64,000 bases of DNA, taken from the NCBI RefSeq assembly GCF_014201655.1, contig NZ_JACHEX010000001.1, positions 372,001-436,000 on the forward strand. Reading direction: 5' to 3'. Both the position numbers and the translations under genes were made by a program. This document shows, piece by piece, positions 55,560 through 64,000 of the stretch (position 1 is its first letter; every line of letters starts with the position of its first letter). Under the pieces are notes generated by a model. That model ran no database searches. It had not been told where the DNA came from and saw only the letters and a program-made list of their open reading frames with translations. This stretch comes from Thermosipho japonicus. GTDB taxonomy: Bacteria; Thermotogota; Thermotogae; Thermotogales; Fervidobacteriaceae.

Positions 55560-55967
55560 TTGAAGTCAAATAAAATAGATCACATTGGCATAGCAGTAAA
55601 AGATGCCAAAGAAAGATTGAAACTTTACAAAGATTTTCTTGGGCTTGAAGTTAGTGGGGAAGAAGAACTACCAGAAAGAGGATTAAAAGTATACTTTGTA
55701 AAAATTGGCGAAACAAGATTCGAATTGCTTGAACCACTTAATGAAAATTCTGAAATTTCATCATTTTTAGAGAAAAAAGGTGAAGGAATTCACCATGTAG
55801 CTATTAATGTATCAGGCATTGATGAAGCTGTAGAACTTGCAAAAAATCTTGGTTTTAAACCACTTTCAGATGAACCAAAGAAAGGTGCTGGAGGAACTAA
55901 GGTACTGTTCTTACATCCAAAAACAACTGGCGGCGTGTTGTTAGAATTAGTAGAAGGAAATCACTAA
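55560..55967 (+). CDS. mce: Methylmalonyl-CoA epimerase
   Basis: A 135-residue vicinal-oxygen-chelate protein that interconverts (R)- and (S)-methylmalonyl-CoA. It begins KIDHIGIAVKDAKERLKLYKDFLG, with the metal His at HIGIA, and has EGIHHVAINV with a second His and LLELVE with the metal-binding Glu. TTG at 55560 is chosen since it is eight bases after GGAGG and gives the family-typical N terminus. It heads the methylmalonyl-CoA gene set. Confidence 0.92.
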   Translation: MKSNKIDHIGIAVKDAKERLKLYKDFLGLEVSGEEELPERGLKVYFVKIGETRFELLEPLNENSEISSFLEKKGEGIHHVAINVSGIDEAVELAKNLGFKPLSDEPKKGAGGTKVLFLHPKTTGGVLLELVEGNH

Positions 55968-55981
55968 AAGGAGGAAAAACG

Positions 55982-57523
55982 ATGGAAGAATTAATAAAAA
56001 AACTCAAAGAATTAGAAGAAAAAATTGAATCTGGTGGAGGAGAAAAACAAATTGAAAAGCAACATAAAGCAGGAAAATTAACTGCAAGAGAAAGGGTTGC
56101 TCTTTTATTTGACGAAGGCACTTTCGAAGAAATTGATAAATTTGTAAAACATAGGAACACTAATTTTGGACTTGATAAAAAAGAATTACCCGCAGATGGA
56201 GTAATTGTTGGAATTGGAAAAATTAATGGAAGACCTGTCGCAGCATTTTCGCAGGATTTCACAGTAATGGGCGGCTCTTTAGGAGAAATGCATGCAAAAA
56301 AAATCGTTAAAATAATGGATCTTGCAATGAAGTTAGGCATACCAATTATAGGAATTAACGATTCAGGTGGTGCAAGAATACAAGAAGGCGTTGATGCATT
56401 GTATGGTTATGGTGAAATATTCTTTAGAAATACCCTTGCTTCAGGTGTAATACCTCAAATCACGATTATAGCCGGTCCATGTGCGGGAGGCGCAGTCTAT
56501 TCACCAGCAATTACTGATTTTGTAATAATGGTTGATAAAACTGCTCAAATGTTTATCACAGGTCCAAATGTAATTAAAGCAGTTACAGGTGAAGAAATAA
56601 CTAAAGAAGATCTTGGAGGAGCTTTCATTCATAATTCAAAAAGTGGTAATGCACACTTTGTAGCACAAAGCGATGAAGATGCAATCAATATTGCAAAAAA
56701 ATTACTTTCATATATTCCACAAAATAATATGGAAGAACCTTTTGTAACATCTTCTACACAAGATTTAGATATTGATGACTCAATACTCAATATTGTTTCA
56801 CCAGATTCCAAAAAAGGATACGATGTTAAAAATGTAATTAAGAAAATTGTAGATAATGGCGAATTTTTAGAAGTTCACGAACATTTTGCAAAGAACATAG
56901 TAGTAGGTTTTGCAAGGATAAATGGTTATCCAGTAGGTATAATTGCAAATCAACCAAATGTATTTGCAGGTGTTCTTGATATTGATTCTTCAGACAAAGC
57001 TGCAAGATTTATTAGATTCTTAGATGCATTTAATATTCCTATTGTCACATTCGTAGACACTCCAGGATATCTTCCTGGCACAAAACAAGAACACGGTGGA
57101 ATAATACGCCACGGAGCTAAATTACTTTATGCATATAGTGAAGCAACTGTTCCAAAAATAACAATAATATTAAGGAAGGCCTTTGGTGGAGCATATATAG
57201 CAATGGGAAGTAAACACCTTGGTGCAGACTTTGTTGCAGCTTGGCCAACAGCCGAAGTTGCAGTTATGGGACCTGAAGGTGCTGCAAATATTATTTTTAA
57301 ACGCGACATTGAAAACTCAGAAAATCCTGAAGAAACCAGAAAACAAAAGATTGAAGAATATAAAAACGCATTTTCAAACCCATATGTAGCTGCTTCAAGA
57401 GGTTATATTGACGCAGTAATAGATCCAAGACAAACTAGAAGATTTATTGCTCAATCTCTAGAATACGGAAAAACAAAAGTTGAACCAAGGCCAAAGAAAA
57501 AGCATGGAAATATACCATTATGA
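55982..57523 (+). CDS. mmdA: Methylmalonyl-CoA decarboxylase / propionyl-CoA carboxylase carboxyltransferase subunit
   Basis: A 513-residue acyl-CoA carboxyltransferase of the biotin-dependent family. The N-terminal half has KLTARERVALLFD and INDSGGARIQEGVDAL; the C-terminal half has FVDTPGYLPGTKQEHGGIIRHG and AFGGAYIAMGSK. These motifs form the acyl-CoA and biotin sites. Gene neighbours (OadG-like, biotin carrier) favour the sodium-pump methylmalonyl-CoA decarboxylase complex over a cytosolic carboxylase, but no biotin carboxylase and no sodium-pumping beta subunit is encoded here. Confidence 0.92.
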   Translation: MEELIKKLKELEEKIESGGGEKQIEKQHKAGKLTARERVALLFDEGTFEEIDKFVKHRNTNFGLDKKELPADGVIVGIGKINGRPVAAFSQDFTVMGGSLGEMHAKKIVKIMDLAMKLGIPIIGINDSGGARIQEGVDALYGYGEIFFRNTLASGVIPQITIIAGPCAGGAVYSPAITDFVIMVDKTAQMFITGPNVIKAVTGEEITKEDLGGAFIHNSKSGNAHFVAQSDEDAINIAKKLLSYIPQNNMEEPFVTSSTQDLDIDDSILNIVSPDSKKGYDVKNVIKKIVDNGEFLEVHEHFAKNIVVGFARINGYPVGIIANQPNVFAGVLDIDSSDKAARFIRFLDAFNIPIVTFVDTPGYLPGTKQEHGGIIRHGAKLLYAYSEATVPKITIILRKAFGGAYIAMGSKHLGADFVAAWPTAEVAVMGPEGAANIIFKRDIENSENPEETRKQKIEEYKNAFSNPYVAASRGYIDAVIDPRQTRRFIAQSLEYGKTKVEPRPKKKHGNIPL

Positions 57524-57533
57524 GGTGAAATAA

Positions 57534-57881
57534 ATGCAAATGTTTATAATTACCTTCATAGGTCTTGTAACAGTATTTATAATATTTTTCATTCTATATT
57601 TTGTTTTCTTGCTTTTTGGATTTTTCTCAAAAAAAGCTTCTATGAAATTACCTAAAAAAATTCACTCTCAAGAAGTAACAAACGAAAAAAATATTCTACT
57701 TGAGAGTGAAGAAAGTGAAGAAGAAATCGCAGCTGTCATGGCTGCTATATACGCGTTAATGGGGAGTAATATAAGAATAATATCTGTATCAAAGAAAAAC
57801 AGAAAAAGAGAATGGACCTTCTGGAAAAAAACTGGATGGAGAGGTGTAAAAGGATGGTCAGAAAGTTCAAGGTTAGAGTAA
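57534..57881 (+). CDS. OadG-like membrane subunit of a sodium-pump decarboxylase
   Basis: A 115-residue protein with one N-terminal transmembrane helix (about residues 5-30), a charged linker and the family C-terminal block EEIAAVMAAIYALMG followed by a basic, Trp-rich tail. OadG/MmdD proteins hold the decarboxylase complex together at the membrane. It overlaps the biotin carrier gene by 28 bp. Confidence 0.85.
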   Translation: MQMFIITFIGLVTVFIIFFILYFVFLLFGFFSKKASMKLPKKIHSQEVTNEKNILLESEESEEEIAAVMAAIYALMGSNIRIISVSKKNRKREWTFWKKTGWRGVKGWSESSRLE

Positions 57882-58261
57882 ACGGAAAGGAATACACAGT
57901 AGAAGTTGAAGAATTAGGTGGCTCTCAATCGATTCAGAGCGCTCCAAATCCTGAGCCAGTTGTCGAAAATGAAACAAAACTAATACAACCTCAATCAACT
58001 GTTGAAGAAAAACCTGCTCCAAAACAAGAAGTAGCAACCCCATCTTCTGGAGCAAAAGTTGTTGCCCCAATGTCAGGAATAGTATTAAAAGTTTTGGTTT
58101 CAGTTGGTCAAAAAATTAATTCAGGCGACAAAGTGGTTATTTTGGAAGCTATGAAAATGGAAAATGAAATTATCTCTGAATTTTCCGGAACTGTTAAAAA
58201 CGTATTGGTTAAAGAAGGAGACAACGTAGATACAGGTCAAGTATTAATTGAACTTGAATAG
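57854..58261 (+). CDS. Biotin carboxyl carrier protein
   Basis: A 135-residue protein with a short N-terminal fold ([15 protein letters not shown]), a Pro/Gln/Glu-rich flexible linker (about 35-70) and a C-terminal biotinyl domain with the biotinylation site EAMKMEN. This layout matches the MmdC/PccB-type small carrier. ATG at 57854, inside the OadG-like gene, gives the family start; the frame upstream is not family-like. Confidence 0.92.
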   Translation: MVRKFKVRVNGKEYTVEVEELGGSQSIQSAPNPEPVVENETKLIQPQSTVEEKPAPKQEVATPSSGAKVVAPMSGIVLKVLVSVGQKINSGDKVVILEAMKMENEIISEFSGTVKNVLVKEGDNVDTGQVLIELE

Positions 58262-58272
58262 GGGGAGAAAAC

Positions 58273-58671
58273 ATGGAAAAAAAGATAAGAGTACTAATTG
58301 CTAAACCAGGACTTGATGGTCATGATAGAGGAGCTAAAGTTGTATCAAAAGCATTGAGAGACGCTGGTATGGAAGTAATATATACAGGTCTTAGACAGAC
58401 TCCAGAACAAATAGTCAAAGCTGCTATCCAAGAAGATGTTGATGTTATAGGACTTTCAATACTTTCTGGAGCACATATGAGTATTTGCAAAAAAGTATTA
58501 GACCTTATGGAAGAAAATGGTATAGAAAATATTCCCGTATTTGTCGGTGGAATAATTCCAGAAGATGATGCAAGAGAACTTAAGAAAATGGGAATAAAAG
58601 AAGTTTTTGGTCCTGGGACACCCCTTTCAAAAATTGTAGAAAGAATAAAAGGACTTTTTGCGGAGGTATAG
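58273..58671 (+). CDS. Methylmalonyl-CoA mutase cobalamin-binding subunit
   Basis: A 132-residue stand-alone B12-binding domain of methylmalonyl-CoA mutase. The cobalamin motif is intact: [12 protein letters not shown] with the cobalt-binding His (about residue 17), then GLSILSGAH and VFVGGIIP. In many anaerobes and archaea this is a separate small subunit that needs a large catalytic subunit of about 550 residues, which is not encoded next to it in this window. Confidence 0.93.
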   Translation: MEKKIRVLIAKPGLDGHDRGAKVVSKALRDAGMEVIYTGLRQTPEQIVKAAIQEDVDVIGLSILSGAHMSICKKVLDLMEENGIENIPVFVGGIIPEDDARELKKMGIKEVFGPGTPLSKIVERIKGLFAEV

Positions 58672-58673
58672 AA

Positions 58674-59549
58674 TTGAAAGAATTAATTGAAAAATTAAAA
58701 CAAAAAGATCAAAAAGCATTGGCAAAACTTATAACGTATGTTGAAAACAATGAAGATACATCTTTCATAGAAGAATTGCCATCTTCGGGTTCAAAAATCA
58801 TCGGAATTACTGGAAGCCCCGGTGCAGGAAAAAGCTCGCTTGTTGATGCTATTATTACAAAACTAAGAGAAGCGGGGAAAACTGTCGGTATTATCGCAAT
58901 AGATCCATCTAGTCCTTTCACTGGTGGTGCCTTCTTAGGTGACAGAATAAGGATGAAAAAACATTTCCTGGATGATGGAGTTTTTATAAGAAGTATGGGA
59001 AGTGGTAATAGTCTTGGCGGGCTTAATGAAAGTATATTTGATGTAATAAAATTGATGGATACATTCGGTTTTGATTATATACTTATAGAAACGGTAGGGG
59101 CAGGACAAAGCGAAATTGACGTTGTATTTGCATCGGATGTGGTAATATTGGTTTTATCTCCAGGAAATGGTGATGAAATTCAACTATTAAAGGCTGGTAT
59201 AATGGAAATCGGTGATATTTATGTTATAAATAAAGCAGATTTAGATGGTGCAAATTCTCTAAAAGTACAATTGGAATATACATTATCATTTTCCAATGTT
59301 AAAAAGCCTATCATAGAAACTATTGCAACTTCTGGAGTAGGAGTGGACAAATTAGTTGAGAGTATAAATGATTGTTTTTATAACTTTTCAAAAAACGGAG
59401 AATTAAAAAAACGCCTAAATAGAAGGATTAAAAAACATGCTGAAACAATAGTTCTAAAGAAGGTCAAACATATTATCAATAGCAAAGAAACCAAGAGTGT
59501 ATCATCATTAGTAACGGAAACAATAAAAAGTTTGTGTAATATGGTATAA
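58674..59549 (+). CDS. meaB: MeaB/ArgK-family GTPase (mutase chaperone)
   Basis: A 291-residue G3E-type GTPase that guards and reactivates methylmalonyl-CoA mutase during cobalamin loading. The P-loop is GSPGAGKSSLVDA (about residue 47), with DPSSPFTGGAFLGDRIRM, ETVGAGQSEIDV and NKADLDGA following. It starts at TTG 58674, two bases after the B12 subunit stop. The overlap of functions supports mutase activity in this organism. Confidence 0.94.
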   Translation: MKELIEKLKQKDQKALAKLITYVENNEDTSFIEELPSSGSKIIGITGSPGAGKSSLVDAIITKLREAGKTVGIIAIDPSSPFTGGAFLGDRIRMKKHFLDDGVFIRSMGSGNSLGGLNESIFDVIKLMDTFGFDYILIETVGAGQSEIDVVFASDVVILVLSPGNGDEIQLLKAGIMEIGDIYVINKADLDGANSLKVQLEYTLSFSNVKKPIIETIATSGVGVDKLVESINDCFYNFSKNGELKKRLNRRIKKHAETIVLKKVKHIINSKETKSVSSLVTETIKSLCNMV

Positions 59550-59550
59550 T
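59542..59550 (+). promoter_or_regulatory. Extended -10 promoter at the end of meaB
   Basis: TGGTATAAT fits TGnTATAAT, overlaps the meaB stop codon and lies about 32 bp before the TPR protein start. No good -35 is seen. Confidence 0.45.
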
Positions 59551-59581
59551 TGCTTAAAAACGGGGGATAGGGGGAGTTTCT

Positions 59582-60274
59582 ATGAAAAAAGTTGCTCTTA
59601 TTTTTTTGATTCTTTTATCTAGCGTATTTTTTTCAAATAGTCTTGAAGAAAATTTTATAAAAGCAAGGAATTTTCATGATGTTAACCTAATAAAAGACGT
59701 TATATCAAATGCAAAAAAAGAACAAAATAATGTCATTTACGCAGAAGCTTTAATGGAATATGCGCTATGGGGAAATTCTGAAAACAAAGAAAAATTATAT
59801 ACTGAAGCTCTTGAAGTTATTAAAAAAGAAATTAAAGAAAATCCAAATAACGGTAAAGCATATTATGTTGCAGGGGCTATAGTTGGAAGGTTGGCTCAGT
59901 ATAAAGGAATCATTCAAAGTCTTTTTATGTTAAATGATTTTGACAACTACATCGAAAAAGCTATTGAAATTCTTGATGATAACTTTTATAAAGGACTTGC
60001 ATTAATTGCAATGGGAATGCGCTATAGAGATGTTCCATGGCCTCTGAGAAACTATAAAAAAGCAGAAAAATACTTACTTGATGCCTTAGAAATTCTTCCA
60101 AATTATCCAAATATACATCTGGAACTTGGAAAGTTATATGAAAAAATGGGAAAAGTTGAAGAGGCAAAAAAAGAATATGAAATAGTTATAAATTCAAATG
60201 CTTATCCACTGTTAAATGCTACACATGAAGAAGCAAAAGAAGAAGCAAGGCAACTTTTGCAAAATTTAAAGTGA
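59582..60274 (+). CDS. Secreted TPR-repeat protein
   Basis: A 230-residue protein with a signal peptide (about residues 1-20) and helical repeats. TPR consensus is clearest in YLLDALEILPNYPNIHLELGKLYEKMGKVEEAKKEYEIV, quoted here by its LGKLYEKMGKVEEAKKEYE core at about residues 183-201. It probably acts as an envelope protein-interaction scaffold. No specific family. It starts at ATG 59582 after GGGGGAG and lies 9 bp before phoH. Confidence 0.75.
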   Translation: MKKVALIFLILLSSVFFSNSLEENFIKARNFHDVNLIKDVISNAKKEQNNVIYAEALMEYALWGNSENKEKLYTEALEVIKKEIKENPNNGKAYYVAGAIVGRLAQYKGIIQSLFMLNDFDNYIEKAIEILDDNFYKGLALIAMGMRYRDVPWPLRNYKKAEKYLLDALEILPNYPNIHLELGKLYEKMGKVEEAKKEYEIVINSNAYPLLNATHEEAKEEARQLLQNLK

Positions 60275-60283
60275 GGTGCTTAC

Positions 60284-61231
60284 GTGTTAAAAAAGATATC
60301 TATACCAAAAGACGTATTTGTCGTTGAAGTGTTTGGACAATACGATAATAGACTGAGGTACTTGAAAAAGAAATTCGGACTTGAAATTAGTTTAAGAGGA
60401 AATGATATATTTATTCGAGGTGATGATGAAAAGAAAATTGAAATTGTAGAAAGTATAATAAAAGAAATGATTAATATTACCCGCGACGGTCATTTGTTAG
60501 ATAAGCATGAATTTGAATACCTTGTTTCTGAAAAAGAAGAGGAAACTCAAGAAGAAGCTCTTTCCAACGTTGTTACAAAAACTATTGCTCGAGGTAGGGT
60601 AAAACCAAAAACAAAGGGACAAAAGGCCTATATTGATGCAGTAGAAAAAAATGATATAGTGTTTGTAATTGGACCTGCTGGAACTGGAAAAACGTACCTT
60701 GCCTCTGCACTTGCTGTAGATTATTTAAGAAGCGGGAAAGTAAGTAGAATAATATTAACCCGCCCTGCAGTTGAAGCAGGGGAAAAGCTTGGTTTTTTAC
60801 CAGGTGATCTCTCTGAAAAAGTAGATCCATATTTAAGACCATTATTCGATTCACTAATGGATATGCTACCTCTCGAAAAATTCATATCCTATAGAGAAAA
60901 AAATATAATAGAAATCGCACCTCTTGCATACATGAGAGGTAGAACCTTAAATAATGCATTTATAATACTTGATGAAGCCCAGAATACAACTTATGAACAA
61001 ATGAAAATGTTTCTTACAAGAATTGGATTTAATTCAAAGGCAATTATAACTGGAGATATAACACAAATTGATATTAGAGAAAATTCAGGGCTCGTAATGG
61101 CAGAAAAAATTCTTAAAGGAATTGAAGGTATTGGCTTTGTTTATCTTAGTGAAGCAGACGTTGTTAGACATCCTCTTGTAAAAAAAATAATAAAAGCTTA
61201 CGAAGTCTATGAAAAAGGGGTAAAAGAGTGA
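60284..61231 (+). CDS. phoH: PhoH-family ATPase (PhoH-like)
   Basis: A 315-residue RNA-associated P-loop ATPase. A small KH-like N-terminal region precedes the PhoH domain with Walker A GPAGTGKTYLASAL (about residue 131), RPAVEAGEKLGFLPG and Walker B ILDEAQNTT. It starts at GTG 60284 and overlaps the PgpH-like gene by four bases. The order phoH-pgpH-ybeY is widely conserved and is linked to ribosome maturation and stress. Confidence 0.94.
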   Translation: MLKKISIPKDVFVVEVFGQYDNRLRYLKKKFGLEISLRGNDIFIRGDDEKKIEIVESIIKEMINITRDGHLLDKHEFEYLVSEKEEETQEEALSNVVTKTIARGRVKPKTKGQKAYIDAVEKNDIVFVIGPAGTGKTYLASALAVDYLRSGKVSRIILTRPAVEAGEKLGFLPGDLSEKVDPYLRPLFDSLMDMLPLEKFISYREKNIIEIAPLAYMRGRTLNNAFIILDEAQNTTYEQMKMFLTRIGFNSKAIITGDITQIDIRENSGLVMAEKILKGIEGIGFVYLSEADVVRHPLVKKIIKAYEVYEKGVKE

Positions 61232-62607
61232 AGAAAATACCATTAAAAAACTTCGATGGTGTAATTGTTTCTTTCATTACTGTTACTTTATTAAATTTTT
61301 TTGATTTTAATATTATAAAAGCGATTTATGAGTTTATTTTTCTAATTATTGTCTGGCATCTAGTAATAGAAAAAGTATTTGAAGAGGTTTATTATTTTAG
61401 ACTACATAAATTATATAAAAATACTTTTTATTTCCTTTTTATTTTTGGAGTATTTATAACTTACATTTCAATTAAGCGATTTGATTTAACACTCTCTCCT
61501 TTTCTAATATCTTCACTACTTTTAACGCTACTAACTTCGTACATAGCCGGATTTTCTGCAGGAATACTGCAAAGTATTTTAATAGCTTTCCATATAAATG
61601 ATTTTTATAGTGCTATATACATGATATCTCAAATATTATTAATGAACTTTTTGATAAGGAATATAAATAGAAGAATAGAGATTGCTAAATCTGCCGTTTT
61701 CACCTCTTTTCTATCATTGATTTTACTTCTTGATCAAATCCCTCTAAAACCTTTATATTTAAATATCTACGACATTTCCTATGGAGTTCTAAATCCTTTC
61801 ATTTCAACTATAATAATACTTGGTACACTACCATATATAGAATATTTTACAAGAATATACTCAAACATCGGAATTTCAGAACTTGCAAATATGAATCATC
61901 CACTTTTAAAAAGACTGTCTCTTCAAGCACCTGGAACATATTATCACAGCATTATGGTAGCAACTCTTGCTGAAGCAGCAGCAGAAAGAATTGGTGCTAA
62001 TTCAACTTTTGCACGTGTTGCCTCATATTTTCATGACATAGGTAAAATGATAAGACCTTATTTCTTTGTAGAAAATATTCCAGACAATCAAGAAAATCCT
62101 CATGATAGCATAAGTCCTTTCTTAAGTCATCTTATTCTAGAAGACCATGTTAAATCAGGTATAGAATTAGCAAGAAAATATAGACTTCCTTTAACAATAG
62201 AATTTATAATACCGCAACACCACGGTACAAGAGTACAAAAATATTTTTATCATAAAGCAAAAGAAATTGAAGAAAATGTATCTGAAGATTCATTTAGATA
62301 TCCTGGTCCAAAACCACAATTCAAAGAAGCTGGAATAATAATGCTTGCTGATAGCGTAGAGGCCGCATTAAAAAGTTTAAATTCTTCAAATTATCAAAGA
62401 ATAAAAGACTTGGTAGAAAATATTGTTTCTTCTATTTACAATGAAAGGCAATTAGATGAATCTGGGTTAAATCTAAAAGAATTGGAATTGATAATAGATG
62501 AATTTATAAAAGTTATTGTAAATATCACAAAAGCAAGAATAGAGTACCCTAAAGAAGAAATCAAAAAGGTGGTGCAGGCAAATGATAACAACAAACAAAC
62601 AAATTGA
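61228..62607 (+). CDS. PgpH/YqfF-like membrane HD phosphohydrolase, short form
   Basis: A 459-residue membrane protein with six to seven transmembrane helices (about residues 10-205) and a cytosolic HD domain: [19 protein letters not shown], then [11 protein letters not shown] and a later HH in IPQHHGTR. PgpH hydrolyses cyclic-di-AMP to pApA. The large extracellular N-terminal domain of typical PgpH (700-800 residues) is absent, so outside sensing may be lost or different. It lies between phoH and ybeY. Confidence 0.9.
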   Translation: MKKIPLKNFDGVIVSFITVTLLNFFDFNIIKAIYEFIFLIIVWHLVIEKVFEEVYYFRLHKLYKNTFYFLFIFGVFITYISIKRFDLTLSPFLISSLLLTLLTSYIAGFSAGILQSILIAFHINDFYSAIYMISQILLMNFLIRNINRRIEIAKSAVFTSFLSLILLLDQIPLKPLYLNIYDISYGVLNPFISTIIILGTLPYIEYFTRIYSNIGISELANMNHPLLKRLSLQAPGTYYHSIMVATLAEAAAERIGANSTFARVASYFHDIGKMIRPYFFVENIPDNQENPHDSISPFLSHLILEDHVKSGIELARKYRLPLTIEFIIPQHHGTRVQKYFYHKAKEIEENVSEDSFRYPGPKPQFKEAGIIMLADSVEAALKSLNSSNYQRIKDLVENIVSSIYNERQLDESGLNLKELELIIDEFIKVIVNITKARIEYPKEEIKKVVQANDNNKQTN

Positions 62608-62986
62608 AGAAGGATACTTAAAATATATGGATAAAATTCTAAAAAATGAAATAGGTAAAGATGTTAATGTAAATTTGGTCTTTATCGATAAAGATGAAAT
62701 TGAAAAATTAAACAACCAATATAGAAATATAAGTACTCCAACAGATGTACTAACCTTTGTATACGGTGACGACGATTTATATGCAGAAATATTCGTATGT
62801 GAAGATGTTATAAAAGAAAATGCCGAGAAATTTTCTAATACCTTTGAAAAGGAATTACTTACAGTTTTAATACACGCAGCATTGCATGTAGCAGGCTATG
62901 ACCATGAATATGATACAACCAATGCAAAAGAAATGTTTCAAAAACAAGAAGAGTACTTAAAAAAATATGATGTGGATAACAATTAG
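62582..62986 (+). CDS. ybeY: Endoribonuclease YbeY
   Basis: A 134-residue metalloprotein for 16S rRNA 3' end maturation and ribosome quality control. The zinc motif is [15 protein letters not shown] (three His), and [12 protein letters not shown] is the typical upstream segment. It overlaps the PgpH-like gene by 26 bp and the downstream transporter gene by 20 bp. Confidence 0.95.
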   Translation: MITTNKQIEEGYLKYMDKILKNEIGKDVNVNLVFIDKDEIEKLNNQYRNISTPTDVLTFVYGDDDLYAEIFVCEDVIKENAEKFSNTFEKELLTVLIHAALHVAGYDHEYDTTNAKEMFQKQEEYLKKYDVDNN

Positions 62987-63800
62987 GATAATTTTACTCG
63001 GTTTTGAGAGGATATTTGGAAAAATACTAACAGAAAATTCCTCACCAATCATATCTGCATGGGGTTTTTTCGGTTTTTCAACATTAATGTTTTTACCGTT
63101 TATAAACTATCTTAATTTTGATATAATAAAAGTATCTTTAATAAGTGGAACAATATATTCTTTTTCCTTTTTCTTATATATGTACGCTCTATCAAACGAA
63201 GATGTTTCAGTTGTAGCACCACTTTATAATATAAATGCTATATTTTTAATTTTTATAAGTTTTTTATTTTTAAGCGAAAAAATTACCATACAAAAAATTG
63301 CCGGTAGCTTTCTAATGATATATGGTATTTCGTACCTAAAAAAAGAAAAATCAATCTCAAGTTCATATAAAAATATATTAAAAAGTAAAGGTGCCCTTTC
63401 TATGATTATTTCCTCTCTACTTATGGCAATAGGTAGAGTCATTGATGGATTTCTTACTACATCATTCAACAAACTTGGTTATTCTTTTGGTGTTTATTTA
63501 ATAATTACAACTTACTTTTTTATCATAAGTTTTTTATCACACAAAAATGTGAAGATACATATAGACTATACAAAGAAAAACATAATATACCTTATATTAG
63601 GTGGTTTTTGTAATGCGTATGCATACTTTGCACTGCTAATGGCTTTTAAATATATGGATGTTAGCATTGCAGAACCTGTCTCTATGATTTCAGCGTTGGT
63701 TTCCGTACTATTCTCATACATTATATTTAAAGAAAAAATTAAAGTAAGAATATTTGGAACAATTTTACTAATTTCAGGTGCATTTGTAATATACATTTAG
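62967..63800 (+). CDS. EamA/DMT-superfamily transporter
   Basis: A 277-residue membrane protein with about ten helices in two repeats, ending in the EamA-like [11 protein letters not shown] helix. [24 protein letters not shown] segment (first repeat end) and the matching [20 protein letters not shown] (second) mark the duplicated domains. Substrate unknown. ATG at 62967, inside ybeY, is taken as start, though the ribosome-binding site is weak. A second DMT transporter is at 47.6 kb. Confidence 0.85.
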   Translation: MMWITIRIILLGFERIFGKILTENSSPIISAWGFFGFSTLMFLPFINYLNFDIIKVSLISGTIYSFSFFLYMYALSNEDVSVVAPLYNINAIFLIFISFLFLSEKITIQKIAGSFLMIYGISYLKKEKSISSSYKNILKSKGALSMIISSLLMAIGRVIDGFLTTSFNKLGYSFGVYLIITTYFFIISFLSHKNVKIHIDYTKKNIIYLILGGFCNAYAYFALLMAFKYMDVSIAEPVSMISALVSVLFSYIIFKEKIKVRIFGTILLISGAFVIYI

Positions 63801-63811
63801 GAGGTAAGAAT

Positions 63812-64000
63812 ATGATTACACCTGTTGTAAATGCAATAGCAATTGTTATCGGAAGTTTAATTGGAATAATCTTAAAAAAAGGATTCCCGGAAAACATCAA
63901 AAAAATTCTCTTTTTTGCAGTCGGACTAAGTACAATTGGTATGGCTATAAATATGATAATAAAAGCCAACAACTTTTTAATAGTATTAGGCTCTATGGCT
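63812..64000 (+). CDS. DUF554-family membrane protein (5' part, runs off the window)
   Basis: The first 63 residues of a membrane protein. MITPVVNAIAIVIGSLIGIIL and GLSTIGMAINMI are typical of DUF554 proteins, which are seven-helix membrane proteins of unknown function. ATG at 63812 follows GGAGGT, 11 bp after the transporter gene. The rest lies beyond position 64000. Confidence 0.85.
   Translation, partial: MITPVVNAIAIVIGSLIGIILKKGFPENIKKILFFAVGLSTIGMAINMIIKANNFLIVLGSMA

Overview
The window looks like chromosomal DNA of a thermophilic, fermentative, flagellated anaerobe of the order Thermotogales, most likely Thermosipho or a close relative. This is inference from gene content and protein style, not from a database search. 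The DNA is very AT-rich, proteins are rich in Lys, Glu and Ile, genes are tightly packed with many 4-30 nt overlaps, TTG and GTG starts are common, and strong AGGAGG ribosome-binding sites are the rule. Marker genes that fit are NfnAB, small PurL with PurS and PurQ, ROK glucokinase, ATP-type PEP carboxykinase, an OadG-like subunit in a methylmalonyl-CoA locus, and the rimO-pgsA-thpR-recA-recX-rny order.

Layout. 1-530: relics of an IS3-type transposase. 0.6-5.2 kb: a PAP2 phosphatase, a metallo-beta-lactamase-fold gene overlapping a PadR regulator, a cytosolic GH20 hexosaminidase, and a lactate dehydrogenase gene broken by an in-frame stop and lacking a normal start codon. 5.3-6.8 kb: cysE-cysK for cysteine synthesis. 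6.8-10.8 kb: a purECSQL operon behind a leader with a PyrR-type hairpin, a leader peptide and a terminator inside the leader frame. 11.1-16.9 kb: pckA, a secreted unknown protein, psuG, a phosphoesterase, a YigZ/IMPACT protein and an aminotransferase. 16.9-26.4 kb (minus strand): a ten-gene run from holA down to rny, carrying an RND exporter, a RodZ-like protein, rimO, pgsA, thpR, recA and recX. 26.5-32.0 kb: a compact, divergent chemosensory cluster. 32.0-37.6 kb: two radical-SAM proteins, ROK and PfkB sugar kinases and nfnAB. 37.9-40.4 kb: ctfAB and thiolase. 40.5-44.0 kb: a YtrA-type GntR/ABC/hydrolase operon with a perfect 32-bp palindrome on its -10 box. 44.1-46.4 kb: dnaK-hsp20. 46.5-49.2 kb (minus strand): a phosphoesterase and an exporter upstream of flgB-flgC-fliE. 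49.2-55.5 kb: a MoaD/ThiF-like pair, an HD protein, minC, secA and two small proteins with cyclic-nucleotide-binding-like folds. 55.6-59.5 kb: a methylmalonyl-CoA locus without the catalytic mutase subunit. 59.6-64.0 kb: a TPR protein, phoH, a short PgpH-like HD protein, ybeY, a DMT transporter and the start of a DUF554 protein that runs off the window.

How the parts fit. Sugar kinases, PEPCK, Nfn (ferredoxin/NADH/NADPH balancing), CoA-transferase plus thiolase, and the methylmalonyl-CoA/biotin/B12 genes point to fermentation in which redox and CoA-ester flow are adjustable. The loss of lactate dehydrogenase at this locus would remove one electron sink. The most unusual items are the pur leader (a PyrR-style transcription-translation attenuator on a purine operon), the self-contained chemosensory locus, the palindromic operator of the ABC operon, the ldh lesion and a group of likely ATT/ATA start codons in the first 5 kb. 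No tRNA, rRNA or CRISPR array was seen.
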